NCBI GenBank assembly: GCA_035911135.1
Contig: JAMHWD010000033.1
Coordinates: forward strand, 62,001 to 126,000
DNA: 64,000 nt
Direction of reading: 5' to 3'
DNA from: JAMHWD01 sp035911135
GTDB taxonomy: Bacteria; Pseudomonadota; Alphaproteobacteria; Micavibrionales; Micavibrionaceae
In this document: positions 1 to 8,427 of the stretch, one piece after another
Layout: each line of letters opens with the position of its first letter
How positions within the stretch are numbered: the first letter of the stretch is position 1
The notes under the pieces: generated by a model
The model's input: the letters and a program-made list of their open reading frames with translations, nothing else
What the model was told of the DNA's origin: nothing
The model's database searches: none
Program-made: the position numbers and the translations under genes

Positions 1-217
1 TCAGGCGCCAGCCTTGAATCTGGTTATGGATCAGCTTGTTACGGGGGCCCATCGAGGCCATGCGCGCCGCATACCACAGGCTAAGCGAGCCTTGCGGGTC
101 GATATCCATGGTGACGACTTTTGCTCCGGTTTTCTGCAGGGCTGCGGCCAGTTGCGCCGCCAGAGTTGTCTTTCCTGCGCCGCCCTTTTGCTGGGCGACG
201 GTGATGATGGTTCCCAT
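1..217 (-). CDS. ParA/MinD-like ATPase, N-terminal part only
   Basis: The first 72 residues of a P-loop ATPase of the ParA/MinD/Soj family are visible; the gene continues beyond the left edge. Residues 11-18 form the deviant Walker A motif (KGGAGKTT) and residues 38-43 (DIDPQG) match the ParA switch-I region that contacts nucleotide and magnesium. The start is ATG at 217, preceded by a good AAGGAG site. Family members partition plasmids or chromosomes or position protein complexes on membrane or DNA. Without the C-terminal part I cannot tell a chromosome-partition ParA from an orphan member. It is divergent from the Sua5-type gene, sharing about 85 bases of upstream DNA. Confidence 0.85.
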   Translation of the reverse strand, partial: MGTIITVAQQKGGAGKTTLAAQLAAALQKTGAKVVTMDIDPQGSLSLWYAARMASMGPRNKLIHNQIQGWRL

Positions 218-303
218 TTATGTACTCCTTGTACTCACACGCTAAGGGATCACCATAGAAATATTTTGCAATGCGATGCAATAGAAAAGTAAGATGCCCA
301 GCC

Positions 304-1293
304 ATGAAGACGATTATATGTGAAGCCAGCCCCAAGGCCATAGAACAGGCCGTCGCCCTGATTAGGGATGGCGGATTGGTTGCCATGCCGACGGAAACAG
401 TCTACGGGCTGGCGGCTGATGCCACCAATGGCCGTGCCGTGGCACGCATTTTCGAGGCCAAGGGCCGCCCCAGTTTTAACCCGCTGATCTCCCATGCCGC
501 CGATCTGGAAATGGCCATGAAATACGGCGAGTTTAGTGATATGGCGCGCAAGATTGCCGCGCATTTCTGGCCCGGCCCCTTGACCATGATTGTCCCGCGC
601 AAAGAAAGCTCCGGCATATCGGATCTGACCACGGCGGGTTTAAAGACGATCGCCATCCGCGTGCCAAGCCATAAAATCGCGCAAGATTTGATAAAGGCAG
701 CCGGCGTGCCCTTGGCCGCGCCGAGCGCCAATGCTTCCGGCACGATCAGCCCGACCGCGCCCTTTCATGTTATTCAAAGCCTTGGCGGGAAGGTGGATAT
801 GGTTCTGGCCGCCGGGATTTGCGCGATTGGTTTGGAGTCGAGCGTTCTTGATTTGACCGGTGATGCTCCGGTCATGCTGCGCCCCGGTGCGGTATTGCCC
901 GAAGATATCGCCGCGATTATAGATGCGCCCGTTGGGACGGATTATAACCCCAAGGACGCACCCAAATCGCCGGGGCAGTTATTGCGCCATTATGCCCCCA
1001 GTATTCCATTACGTTTAAGGGCTGTGGATGTGATGCCGGGGGAGGCGTTGTTGGCGTTTGGATCATTAAAATTCATGGCCTTGCGCGGCGGCGGTGCGGC
1101 GTCCAGCCTGCCGGAAGATAGTATGCGGAATTTGAGCGAGGAGCGCGATCTCAATGAGGCCGCCGCCAATCTGTTTCGCATGATGCGAGAGCTTGATACG
1201 CAAGATCATACCGGCATCGCCGTGATGGATATTCCCGAAACCGGCCTTGGTGTGGCGATTAATGACCGGTTGAAACGCGCGGCGCAGGGGTAA
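304..1293 (+). CDS. L-threonylcarbamoyladenylate synthase (TsaC/Sua5 type)
   Basis: A 329-residue protein that would make L-threonylcarbamoyl-AMP from threonine, bicarbonate and ATP, the first step of the t6A37 modification of ANN-decoding tRNAs, in the cytoplasm. Residues 28-37 (MPTETVYGLA), the KGRPSFNPL motif near 53-61 and PSANASG near 140 are hallmarks of the YrdC fold. A linker (SPGQLLRHYAP near 219) leads to a C-terminal Sua5 domain, so this is the long Sua5 form, not the short TsaC of E. coli. ATG at 304 is preferred because the protein then begins directly with the YrdC fold; an in-frame ATG at 271 would add 11 residues. No other t6A gene is in view. Confidence 0.93.
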   Translation: MKTIICEASPKAIEQAVALIRDGGLVAMPTETVYGLAADATNGRAVARIFEAKGRPSFNPLISHAADLEMAMKYGEFSDMARKIAAHFWPGPLTMIVPRKESSGISDLTTAGLKTIAIRVPSHKIAQDLIKAAGVPLAAPSANASGTISPTAPFHVIQSLGGKVDMVLAAGICAIGLESSVLDLTGDAPVMLRPGAVLPEDIAAIIDAPVGTDYNPKDAPKSPGQLLRHYAPSIPLRLRAVDVMPGEALLAFGSLKFMALRGGGAASSLPEDSMRNLSEERDLNEAAANLFRMMRELDTQDHTGIAVMDIPETGLGVAINDRLKRAAQG

Positions 1294-1335
1294 GATACCC
1301 GTGACATCGCTGCAAAAACCCTTATGATATTTTCT

Positions 1336-2376
1336 ATGAAGAGAATTCTCCTGACTGGCGCGGCCGGATTTATCGGTTTCCATTATGCCCATCGTTTGTC
1401 GCAGGCCGGGCATGAGGTTTTGGGCATAGATTCCATCACCGATTATTACGATACGAACCTCAAATACGACCGCCTGAAAATCCTCGAAAGCTTGCCGGGG
1501 TTCGCATTCCAAAAAGCCGATCTGGCCGGCCGAGATGCCATTGAAGGCATATTCAAAAATTTCAAGCCGCAGGTTGTTGTCAATCTAGCCGCGCAGGCCG
1601 GGGTCCGGTATTCGCTAGAAAACCCGCGTGCTTACATCGATTCCAATCTGGTGGGATTTTTGAATGTCCTCGAAGGCTGCCGCCATCACAATGTCGAGCA
1701 TCTGATTTTTGCGTCTTCATCTTCGGTTTACGGCGCGAACACGAAAATTCCTTTTGCGGTGACCGATAATGTCGATCATCCGGTCAGTCTGTATGCCGCC
1801 ACAAAAAAAGCCAATGAGTTGATGGCCCATTCCTACGCGCATCTTTACAAACTCCCCGTGACGGGATTGCGGTTCTTTACCGTTTATGGTCCGTGGGGGC
1901 GGCCCGATATGGCGTATTTTAAATTCACGCAAAGCATTCTAAAGGGGCAGAAAATCGACATCTATAATCACGGCGATATGAAGCGTGATTTCACTTATAT
2001 TGATGACATCACCGAGGCGATGCTGCGCCTGATTGATAAGGTGCCGGCGGGTGATCCGGCATGGTCAGGCGAAAAGCCCGACCCATCCAAAAGCTATGCG
2101 CCGTACCGGATTTACAATATCGGCAACAACAACCCCGAAAACCTGATGGATATGATCAAGATGCTGGAAAGCGCGTTGGGGGTTGAGGCGATAAAGAATC
2201 TTCTGCCGATGCAGGCCGGGGATGTCTATGCGACATTTGCCGATTGCGATGATCTGATGGCCGATATCGGGTTCAAGCCCAATACAAATCTGGAAGACGG
2301 ATTGAAGAAATTCGTGACATGGTACCGTGGCTATTATAAGGACAATAATGCGCCGGCAATGAAGGCGAGCGCGTAG
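1336..2376 (+). CDS. NAD-dependent UDP-sugar 4-epimerase, UDP-glucuronate epimerase type
   Basis: A 346-residue extended short-chain dehydrogenase. The N-terminal Rossmann motif GAAGFIG is at 7-13; the catalytic region shows SSSSVYG near 122-128 and YAATK near 152-156, giving the Ser-Tyr-Lys triad. Length and the early sequence (fold beginning MKRILLTGAAGFIG, then GIDSITDYYDTNLKYDRL) fit UDP-glucuronate 4-epimerases, which make UDP-galacturonate for capsule, LPS or exopolysaccharide. Substrate is inferred from family resemblance only. ATG at 1336 is chosen because the Rossmann strand begins there; ATG at 1324 is possible. It heads a series of nucleotide-sugar genes on the same strand. Confidence 0.88.
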   Translation: MKRILLTGAAGFIGFHYAHRLSQAGHEVLGIDSITDYYDTNLKYDRLKILESLPGFAFQKADLAGRDAIEGIFKNFKPQVVVNLAAQAGVRYSLENPRAYIDSNLVGFLNVLEGCRHHNVEHLIFASSSSVYGANTKIPFAVTDNVDHPVSLYAATKKANELMAHSYAHLYKLPVTGLRFFTVYGPWGRPDMAYFKFTQSILKGQKIDIYNHGDMKRDFTYIDDITEAMLRLIDKVPAGDPAWSGEKPDPSKSYAPYRIYNIGNNNPENLMDMIKMLESALGVEAIKNLLPMQAGDVYATFADCDDLMADIGFKPNTNLEDGLKKFVTWYRGYYKDNNAPAMKASA

Positions 2377-2384
2377 AGGCGAGC

Positions 2385-3326
2385 ATGACATTTAATTCTG
2401 AGAGCAGATTATACAAGATAGCGGCGGTTTCGAGCTGGCCCGCGCTTTTTGCTATTTGTCTGGGCATAACCTATTACGGTGATCTGCAGGGACAGGTATT
2501 TTTCTATTTTATTTATGCTTATATTTTTCTGGGATTTGCGCTGGCGTTTTTAGAATGGCTGATGCCGCATGAACAGAAATGGCGGGAAGCGGATCAGCAA
2601 AATTTCGCCAATATCATGCATACCATCTCTAGCAAGGTGCCCTCGGCCATGTTGCTGAAATATGGCGGGCTGATTGGATTGTTCGAGATTTTAAAGCCGA
2701 TTGCAGAGCCTCTGGATTACGGCATCTGGCCGCGGGAAGCGCCAATGTTCCTTCAAGTCATACTGGCCGTTTATGTCGCGGAATTTGGCCTGTACTGGGC
2801 GCACCGTCTCGCGCATGAGACGCCGTTTTTGTGGCGCTTTCATGCCGTTCATCACAGCGTGACCAAGCTCTGGTTCATCAACACAGGGCGGTTTCACATC
2901 ATGGATAGCGTGTTCAAGATTATCCCCTCGCTGGGGCTTTTGATTGTCATGGGTGCGCCGTTAGAAGTGACGCAATGGCTGAGCGCTATTACCGCCTTTA
3001 TCGGCCTGATGACTCATTGCAATGTTGATATGCGCTGTGGGTACTTAAATTACATCTTCAGCACGCCGGAGCTGCACCGCTGGCATCATTCCAAGGATTT
3101 GGCTGAGGGTAACCGCAATTACGGTGAGAATATCATTCTCTGGGATCAGATATTCGGCACGTTTATCAATCCGCAGGATCGCCGTCCGCCCGTCGATATC
3201 GGCATGAAGGATTTCATGCCGCCCAAATTCTGGCAGCAGCTGCTATGGCCGCTGCTGAGCAACAAAATGCGCCAGCGCATTATTCCTGAATATGTCCCTC
3301 TGGCCTTTATCTATGAAGAAAAATAG
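2385..3326 (+). CDS. Sterol desaturase / fatty acid hydroxylase family membrane protein
   Basis: A 313-residue polytopic membrane protein with the di-iron histidine clusters of the fatty acid hydroxylase superfamily: HRLAH near 138, HAVHH near 153 and HRWHH near 230. Hydrophobic segments lie near 10-50, 80-130 and 185-215. Such enzymes use oxygen and a di-iron centre to hydroxylate or desaturate lipids; the substrate cannot be read here. It starts 8 bases after the epimerase stop, with GAGG upstream of its ATG, so it is probably co-transcribed. A lipid-modifying enzyme among nucleotide-sugar genes suggests tailoring of a glycolipid or membrane lipid, which is inference. Confidence 0.85.
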   Translation: MTFNSESRLYKIAAVSSWPALFAICLGITYYGDLQGQVFFYFIYAYIFLGFALAFLEWLMPHEQKWREADQQNFANIMHTISSKVPSAMLLKYGGLIGLFEILKPIAEPLDYGIWPREAPMFLQVILAVYVAEFGLYWAHRLAHETPFLWRFHAVHHSVTKLWFINTGRFHIMDSVFKIIPSLGLLIVMGAPLEVTQWLSAITAFIGLMTHCNVDMRCGYLNYIFSTPELHRWHHSKDLAEGNRNYGENIILWDQIFGTFINPQDRRPPVDIGMKDFMPPKFWQQLLWPLLSNKMRQRIIPEYVPLAFIYEEK

Positions 3327-3403
3327 ATAGTCATAATTTCTTTGTAATCTCGCGATAGTTGTGTCAAATTCGCCGCTGCAATTTGACATTAAAATATTTA
3401 TTT

Positions 3404-4486
3404 ATGAAAAATAGGATCGCATTTATTACAGGCATCGCCGGGCAGGACGGCGCGTATCTGGCAGAATTTCTGCGGGCCAGAAATTATATCATCCATGGGT
3501 TGGTCCGATGGGACAGTTATGTCGATCCGATGGCCGGCCTTGAGCGCCTCGACGCTCTGGGGCTGGTGAATGATAATATTCATCTGCATACCGGTGATGT
3601 TACGGATGCACAGAATATCACCGCCCTGATCAAGGACATCGCGCCGGATGAGATTTACAATCTCGCCGCGATGAGCCATGTGAAGCCCAGTTTTGATATG
3701 CCGGCCTCTACGCTGGATATTAATGCCAAGGGCAGTTTGTATGTGCTGGAGGCGGTGCGCCTTTTAGGGCTGGCCGATACAATACGCATCTATCAGGCAT
3801 CATCGTCTGAAATGTTTGGCAATGCGCCCGCGCCGCAAAATGAGAATACGCCCTTTGCCCCATGCAGCCCTTATGGCATTGCCAAGCTAAGCGCTTACTG
3901 GCTGGCGCGGATGTATCGTGATTCTTATGGAATGCATGTATCGAACGGGATTTTGTTCAATCATGAAAGCCCCTTAAGGGGGCAGGATTTTGTTACCGCC
4001 AAGATCGTGCGCGCCGCCGTGGATTTTGAGCAGGGAAGGATTGAGCCTTTGATGCTGGGCAATCTGGAATCATTGCGCGATTGGGGGCATGCCAAGGATT
4101 ACGTGCGCGGTATGTGGATGATGCTGCAGCAGCAAAGCGCCGATGATTATGTGCTCGCCACAGGACAGGCACATAGTGTGCGTGAATTTGTGATGCTGGC
4201 TTTTGCTCATGTCGGCATTAATATCGAATGGAGCGGTAGCGGCATTGATGAGATTGGCATGGATTCCAGAAGCAAAAAGATTTTGATCCGCATTGATCCG
4301 GATTTGTTTCGTCCCAATGAGGTCAGTCATCTGCTGGGGGATTCATCCAAGGCCTTCACAAAGATCGGTTGGCAGCCGGCCATAGGCTTTGAGGCCTTGA
4401 TTGCCGATATGATCAATGAGCAGCGTAAAATTTTGCATGGACGCGCAGGCGCGGAAGGCAGTGCATGGGCGCGGATGGCTGGGTAG
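3404..4486 (+). CDS. gmd: GDP-mannose 4,6-dehydratase
   Basis: A 360-residue extended SDR enzyme converting GDP-D-mannose to GDP-4-keto-6-deoxymannose, the first step towards GDP-L-fucose and related 6-deoxyhexoses. The Rossmann motif GIAGQDG is near 10-16, SSSEMFG near 128 and YGIAK near 156. The family signature around GILFNHESPLRGQDFVT (near 184-198) is intact. ATG 3404 is used because the protein then begins like family members; an upstream in-frame ATG at 3359 would add 15 non-conserved residues. Its 3' end overlaps the GDP-fucose synthase gene by 22 bases, indicating an operon and metabolic channelling to the next enzyme. Confidence 0.92.
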   Translation: MKNRIAFITGIAGQDGAYLAEFLRARNYIIHGLVRWDSYVDPMAGLERLDALGLVNDNIHLHTGDVTDAQNITALIKDIAPDEIYNLAAMSHVKPSFDMPASTLDINAKGSLYVLEAVRLLGLADTIRIYQASSSEMFGNAPAPQNENTPFAPCSPYGIAKLSAYWLARMYRDSYGMHVSNGILFNHESPLRGQDFVTAKIVRAAVDFEQGRIEPLMLGNLESLRDWGHAKDYVRGMWMMLQQQSADDYVLATGQAHSVREFVMLAFAHVGINIEWSGSGIDEIGMDSRSKKILIRIDPDLFRPNEVSHLLGDSSKAFTKIGWQPAIGFEALIADMINEQRKILHGRAGAEGSAWARMAG

Positions 4487-5439
4487 AAAATCCGATTGAT
4501 TTTGCGGGAAAATCCGTGTGGGTGGCCGGGCATAATGGCTTGCTGGGATCGGCGATCTGCAGGCGACTGCAGTCAGAAGATTGTAAACTTATCACGGCAT
4601 CCCGGCTGAATCTTGATCTGCGGAACCAGGAAAAAACTTATGAATTTTGCCTGCAGAAAAGGCCTGATATTATTATCCTCGCCGCAGCAAAAGTCGGCGG
4701 CATCGCTGCCAATATCAATGCGCCTGCCGATTTTATCCATGATAATCTTGTTATTACATCCAATGTGATAGAAGCCGCGCACAGGGCGAATGTGAACCGT
4801 CTGTTGTTTTTGGGATCGTCCTGCATGTATCCGGCCGGCGCAAAAAATCCCATTACCGAAGATATGCTGATGAGCGGTTTACCGGAAATTACAAATGCGC
4901 CTTATGCGATTGCCAAGATTGCCGGCCTTGTTATGACGCAATCCTACCGCCGCCAGTATGGGCGTGATTATATCGCTGCTATTCCGTGTAACTTGTATGG
5001 GCCGCATGATCGTTTTGATCTGGAAAATTCCCATGTCATTCCGGCGCTGATTATGAAGGCTCATGCCTCCAAGGCGCGCGGTGAAAGGGTTTTGAATGTA
5101 TGGGGTAGTGGCAAGCCTGCTCGTGAATTTCTGCATGCGGATGATGCGGCGGATGCGCTGGTGTTTATGCTCAAACATTACAGCAGTGACAGGCCTATAA
5201 ATATCGGGGCTGGGCAGGATATGGCGATTGCCGATATTGCGGCGATGATTGCCCGCATTGCAGGGCTGGAGGATGGTCTTGTTTTTGATCAAACGCGCCC
5301 TGATGGCGTGATGTGCAAATTGATGGATTCATCGCGCATATATAAGGCTGGCTGGCGCCCGCAGATTGCTCTGGAAGAAGGGTTGCGCCGGACTTATGCC
5401 TGGTATGTGGAAGAATGCAAAAAACGGATCGCGGCATGA
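4465..5439 (+). CDS. fcl: GDP-L-fucose synthase (epimerase/reductase)
   Basis: A 324-residue SDR that would epimerise and reduce GDP-4-keto-6-deoxymannose with NADPH to GDP-L-fucose. The cofactor motif VAGHNGLLGS is near 19-28, LGSSCMYP near 115-122 and YAIAK near 146-150; the NLYGPHDRFD segment near 177 is typical of WcaG/Fcl. It overlaps gmd at its start and the guanylyltransferase at its end (ATGA), so the three steps mannose-1-P to GDP-fucose are encoded by overlapping genes. The product would feed a fucosylated surface glycan, although no glycosyltransferase for it lies in the window. Confidence 0.92.
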   Translation: MGADGWVENPIDFAGKSVWVAGHNGLLGSAICRRLQSEDCKLITASRLNLDLRNQEKTYEFCLQKRPDIIILAAAKVGGIAANINAPADFIHDNLVITSNVIEAAHRANVNRLLFLGSSCMYPAGAKNPITEDMLMSGLPEITNAPYAIAKIAGLVMTQSYRRQYGRDYIAAIPCNLYGPHDRFDLENSHVIPALIMKAHASKARGERVLNVWGSGKPAREFLHADDAADALVFMLKHYSSDRPINIGAGQDMAIADIAAMIARIAGLEDGLVFDQTRPDGVMCKLMDSSRIYKAGWRPQIALEEGLRRTYAWYVEECKKRIAA

Positions 5440-6299
5440 GTCGGGAGATCGTGCCCGTGATACTGGCCGGCGGGAAAGGGCGGCGCTTGCGGCCTTTGAC
5501 ATCAAGTCGCCGTCCGAAACCTTTTTTGAAAATATTTTCCCGCCGCTCTTTTTTTCAGGATGCGCTTGTGCGTGTTGAAAATTTTTCGCCGCCTGTCATT
5601 GTTGCCAATGAGGATTATAAAAATCATATCCGGCGGCAATGCGCGGAGATCAATTCCATCCCGCAAGCCATTATTCTGGAGCCGGAAGGGCGCAATACGG
5701 CAGCCTCCGTCATGGCAGCGGCACATGTATTAAGAAATCGTGATTGTTTGATGCTGGTCATGCCATCCGATCATGTTTTTGGTGATGGAGTGCAATTTCA
5801 AAAGACGATTAAGGATCTGGCCGCCGGATTGAGGCTGGATGGCATTGGCCTGATCGGGATAAGGCCGCAGGGCCCATCAGCACGCTATGGTTATATTCAT
5901 ACGGACGGGCAGAGTGCGGCCGTCAGGTCTGTGCAATCATTCATGGAAAAACCCGATAAGGCCACGGCGAGGAAATTATACGGAAATAATCATGTATTTT
6001 GGAATGCCGGGATAATCCTGTGCCCGCCGGATGCTATAATGAAGGCGGGAAAGACCGCGTCACCGGAGGTTGCAGATAATATTGCCAAATCCATGGATGA
6101 TGCGGAAATTCAGGAAAAATGCATATATTTACCGCAAAGAAGCCATTTTGTTAAAACTCCGTCAATATCTATAGATTATGCTGTATTAGAGAGATGCGAT
6201 GTTTTGCAGCTCTGCGCTTATATTGGGGAATGGAGCGATATTGGCACTTGGCTAGCGCTTCTAGGGTTGGCGATTAAGAGATTAAGACAAAAAATATGA
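5436..6299 (+). CDS. Mannose-1-phosphate guanylyltransferase, short single-domain form
   Basis: A 287-residue nucleotidyltransferase making GDP-mannose from mannose-1-phosphate and GTP. The N-terminal motif LAGGKGRRLRPLT (residues 9-21) with PKPFLK near 26-31, and later EPEGRNTA, VMPSDH and FMEKPD, define the GDP-mannose pyrophosphorylase family. It is about the size of the catalytic domain alone: the C-terminal phosphomannose isomerase half of bifunctional ManC proteins is absent. ATG 5436 overlaps the fcl stop in an ATGA, and the gene's own stop overlaps the CheD-like start in the same way. This supplies the substrate of Gmd, so the operon forms a complete GDP-mannose to GDP-fucose route. 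Confidence 0.9.
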   Translation: MSREIVPVILAGGKGRRLRPLTSSRRPKPFLKIFSRRSFFQDALVRVENFSPPVIVANEDYKNHIRRQCAEINSIPQAIILEPEGRNTAASVMAAAHVLRNRDCLMLVMPSDHVFGDGVQFQKTIKDLAAGLRLDGIGLIGIRPQGPSARYGYIHTDGQSAAVRSVQSFMEKPDKATARKLYGNNHVFWNAGIILCPPDAIMKAGKTASPEVADNIAKSMDDAEIQEKCIYLPQRSHFVKTPSISIDYAVLERCDVLQLCAYIGEWSDIGTWLALLGLAIKRLRQKI

Positions 6300-6904
6300 T
6301 AAATTCAGAACAAGATGGCGCGCCGCAGGAACGTCGTTCCAATAATGATCATGATACCTATTTCAACAGCCAGTTCGCGGCCAAGCCTTATTACATAGAG
6401 CCGGGACAGTCGCTTTGCGGCAATTCGGTGGGGGAAATGGTTGTGGCCACGCTGGGTTCCGGCGTTGCGGTGACGGTGCATGACCGCGAATTGGGTATTG
6501 GCGGCATGGCTTATATCCTGATTCCCGATTCTATCATTGAAACTTTTCCGCATTTTGACAGGCTGGATCCGGCCGTTATTAACAAGATTTGCTGGCCGAT
6601 CGAGGAATGCATCCGCGATATGAAAACATTGGGCGCGGGCAAGGGCCGCATCCGCATTCGTCTGATCGGCGGGGCGAGCATGCCTGATGATATTCTGGAC
6701 AGGGGCACAAAAAACTATCTGTTTGTGAAAAACTATCTGGTGAAAAAAGGCCTCTCGATCATGAGCGAAGACTTGGCAGGGCCATATATCCGCCGGGTTC
6801 ATTTCTTCCCTTCATCCGGCAGGGCGGTGCGGCGTATTTTGCGTCGCCAGTCCGATTTCGCACATATGCGGTTGGATGAGAAGGAATACGAAAAGCAGTT
6901 CTAA
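6296..6904 (+). CDS. CheD-like protein lacking the catalytic Cys and His
   Basis: A 202-residue protein with the CheD fold signatures: VVATLGSGVAVTVHD (49-63), GIGGMAYILIPDS (67-79), IGGASM near 124 and a SEDLAGPYIRRVHF-type ending. True CheD deamidates glutamines of chemoreceptors with a Cys in the LGSC motif and a His in the GxxH segment. Here those positions are Gly56 and Tyr73, so the usual chemistry should be lost. It also carries an extra polar N-terminus of about 30 residues and a charged C-terminal tail. It overlaps the guanylyltransferase gene by ATGA, so it is translationally coupled to GDP-sugar genes, with no chemotaxis gene nearby. Family assignment is confident; the role is unknown. 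Confidence 0.8.
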   Translation: MINSEQDGAPQERRSNNDHDTYFNSQFAAKPYYIEPGQSLCGNSVGEMVVATLGSGVAVTVHDRELGIGGMAYILIPDSIIETFPHFDRLDPAVINKICWPIEECIRDMKTLGAGKGRIRIRLIGGASMPDDILDRGTKNYLFVKNYLVKKGLSIMSEDLAGPYIRRVHFFPSSGRAVRRILRRQSDFAHMRLDEKEYEKQF

Positions 6905-7039
6905 TAATGCGCGGCTTTCCTTCGCGCCGCAGCACAGATAGCCTTTCTCAATTGATGAAAGCGTGATTTTTCCCGTTTTTCTTTTCTGCATTTTTTGCGA
7001 TACTAGGCACGCAAATTCATAAAAGCAGGGGAAATAATC

Positions 7040-7939
7040 ATGTCCGTTCGCCAGTCCACACGTCATTTGCTGATGATCGAGCCGCGCGAGTTCTACGCCA
7101 ATCCGCAAACAATGGAGACCAATGTCTATCAAGCGCCGGAAGGGCAGGATACGCCCGACCAGATTTATCAAAAGGCACTGGATGAATTTCGTCAATACCG
7201 TGAAGAGCTGGTGCGCCATGGCGTGCTGATTACCACGGCTTTTGGATATAAGGGATGTCCCGATATGGTGTTTCCGAACTGGATGTCCACAACGCCGCGC
7301 GGGCATTTCCTGTTGCATCCCATGCTTAATGACAATCGCCGCGCAGAGCGTGCGCCCGAAGTGGTCAGCGTGTTCAAGGATAAATACAAAACCGTTCTGG
7401 ATTGGAGCCATTACGAGAAAGAAGGCCTGTTTCTGGAGAGCACCGCCAGCATCGTAGCCGATCATGTCAACAAGGTTGGTTATTCAGGCCTATCGCCGCG
7501 CACCAGCCGTGAACTGGTCGAGAAATGGGGCAAGGAGATGGGCTATGAGATGGTGATCTTTGAAACCCAGAGTCATACCGGAAAACCCGTTTATCATACG
7601 GATTTCATGATGTATATCGGCAGCGGCATGGCAGGTCTGTGCACGCCTTGTATCGTGGAAAAAGACCGCGCCCGCGTGCTAGAGCGCCTGAAATCAACGC
7701 ATGATGTGGTTGAATTTACGATGGCTCAGCTTCAGGCCAATTGCGGTAATGCGCTGGAAATTTTGGGGGAAGATAACGAGAAGATGCTGACCATGTCGCG
7801 GGCGGCGTATTTTGCGCTGACGCCCGATCAAAAGGCGATCATGCAAAAGCATTACAAGACGATCATTCATTCACCGATCGAGACGCTGGAAAAATATGGC
7901 GGTGGTTCGGCACGCTGTATGCTGATGGAAATATTTTAA
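7040..7939 (+). CDS. CtlX-like citrulline/arginine deiminase-related hydrolase
   Basis: A 299-residue member of the guanidino-group modifying (amidinotransferase/dimethylargininase) superfamily, closest in feel to CtlX, which releases urea or ammonia from citrulline-type substrates. Visible features are PNWMST near 75, the LFLESTAS stretch near 133, and the C-terminal GGGSARCMLMEIF (287-299) carrying the presumed nucleophilic Cys. A His in YHTDFMM near 190 fits the catalytic His. It stands alone with its own 135-base upstream region and a purine-rich AGGGGAAA site before ATG 7040. Its exact substrate cannot be read from sequence. Confidence 0.8.
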   Translation: MSVRQSTRHLLMIEPREFYANPQTMETNVYQAPEGQDTPDQIYQKALDEFRQYREELVRHGVLITTAFGYKGCPDMVFPNWMSTTPRGHFLLHPMLNDNRRAERAPEVVSVFKDKYKTVLDWSHYEKEGLFLESTASIVADHVNKVGYSGLSPRTSRELVEKWGKEMGYEMVIFETQSHTGKPVYHTDFMMYIGSGMAGLCTPCIVEKDRARVLERLKSTHDVVEFTMAQLQANCGNALEILGEDNEKMLTMSRAAYFALTPDQKAIMQKHYKTIIHSPIETLEKYGGGSARCMLMEIF

Positions 7940-7949
7940 AGCTTATCTT

Positions 7950-8028
7950 TTCAGCCTGGACGGCGTTGCATCGTCGTTCACGCACGAATTGTGCGCATCT
8001 CTCCTTGCGCCTGATCCGGGCTAAAAAT
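7950..8028. repeat. Intergenic hairpin repeat, copy A
   Basis: One of four related quasi-palindromes found in this window. The inner stem CGCAC (7981-7985) / GTGCG (7991-7995) sits in a larger fold whose outer arms (AGCCTGGA near 7953 and TCCGGGCT near 8015) also pair. The core GGCGTTGC...CCTTGCGCC is shared with the other copies. This copy lies between the convergent ends of the CtlX-like gene and the 125-residue unknown gene, where a bidirectional terminator or mRNA-stabilising hairpin would be placed. Confidence 0.75.
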
Positions 8029-8049
8029 CTTGCGCTTTATTTTATAAAA

Positions 8050-8427
8050 TCAGGCGCCGATCTTACGCATCGTCAGGAATACAACATCATTGCCATAGTG
8101 AATTTGCCCGGACATCTGGATCTGGTCATCGCCCTTGCGGGATAATTTTAATGTTGTCTCGTAAGTCACGGGATTGCGGGTTGGCGATCCATCAGGCGCG
8201 GTCAGCAGAAAATCAATCGCCGCATTCGAGGCATCAGCCGTGGATGTGAATTTAACCTCCGTTTCGCTGATAATGTCGAACTGGCTGGTCCAGCGGCAAT
8301 TGGCATCATCAAGGCGCATCGTCTGGCCGCCTCTGATTTCGGTTTCGCCATCGCTGCGTTTTTCGATAGGCCCGCGCTGACTGGTGGTGCTGGTAATGCG
8401 GTATTTTCCATCCAGCGGATGCGCCAT
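8050..8427 (-). CDS. Unknown 125-residue protein
   Basis: I do not recognise this family. The protein starts MAHPLDGKYR, has no signal peptide or membrane segment, and is rich in alternating polar and hydrophobic residues, so it is probably mostly beta strand (a small lipocalin-like or immunoglobulin-like barrel is possible). One Cys near position 43. ATG 8427 is chosen because AAGGAG lies just upstream; an in-frame ATG seven codons earlier would place that site inside the gene. It is a single gene, convergent with the CtlX-like gene, with repeat copy A between them. Confidence 0.7.
   Translation of the reverse strand: MAHPLDGKYRITSTTSQRGPIEKRSDGETEIRGGQTMRLDDANCRWTSQFDIISETEVKFTSTADASNAAIDFLLTAPDGSPTRNPVTYETTLKLSRKGDDQIQMSGQIHYGNDVVFLTMRKIGA

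Noticed and set aside
6905..7039. Terminator after the CheD-like gene (GC-rich GCGCGGC...GCGCCGC near 6908)
   Set aside because: The arms do not pair as an inverted repeat and no T run follows directly.
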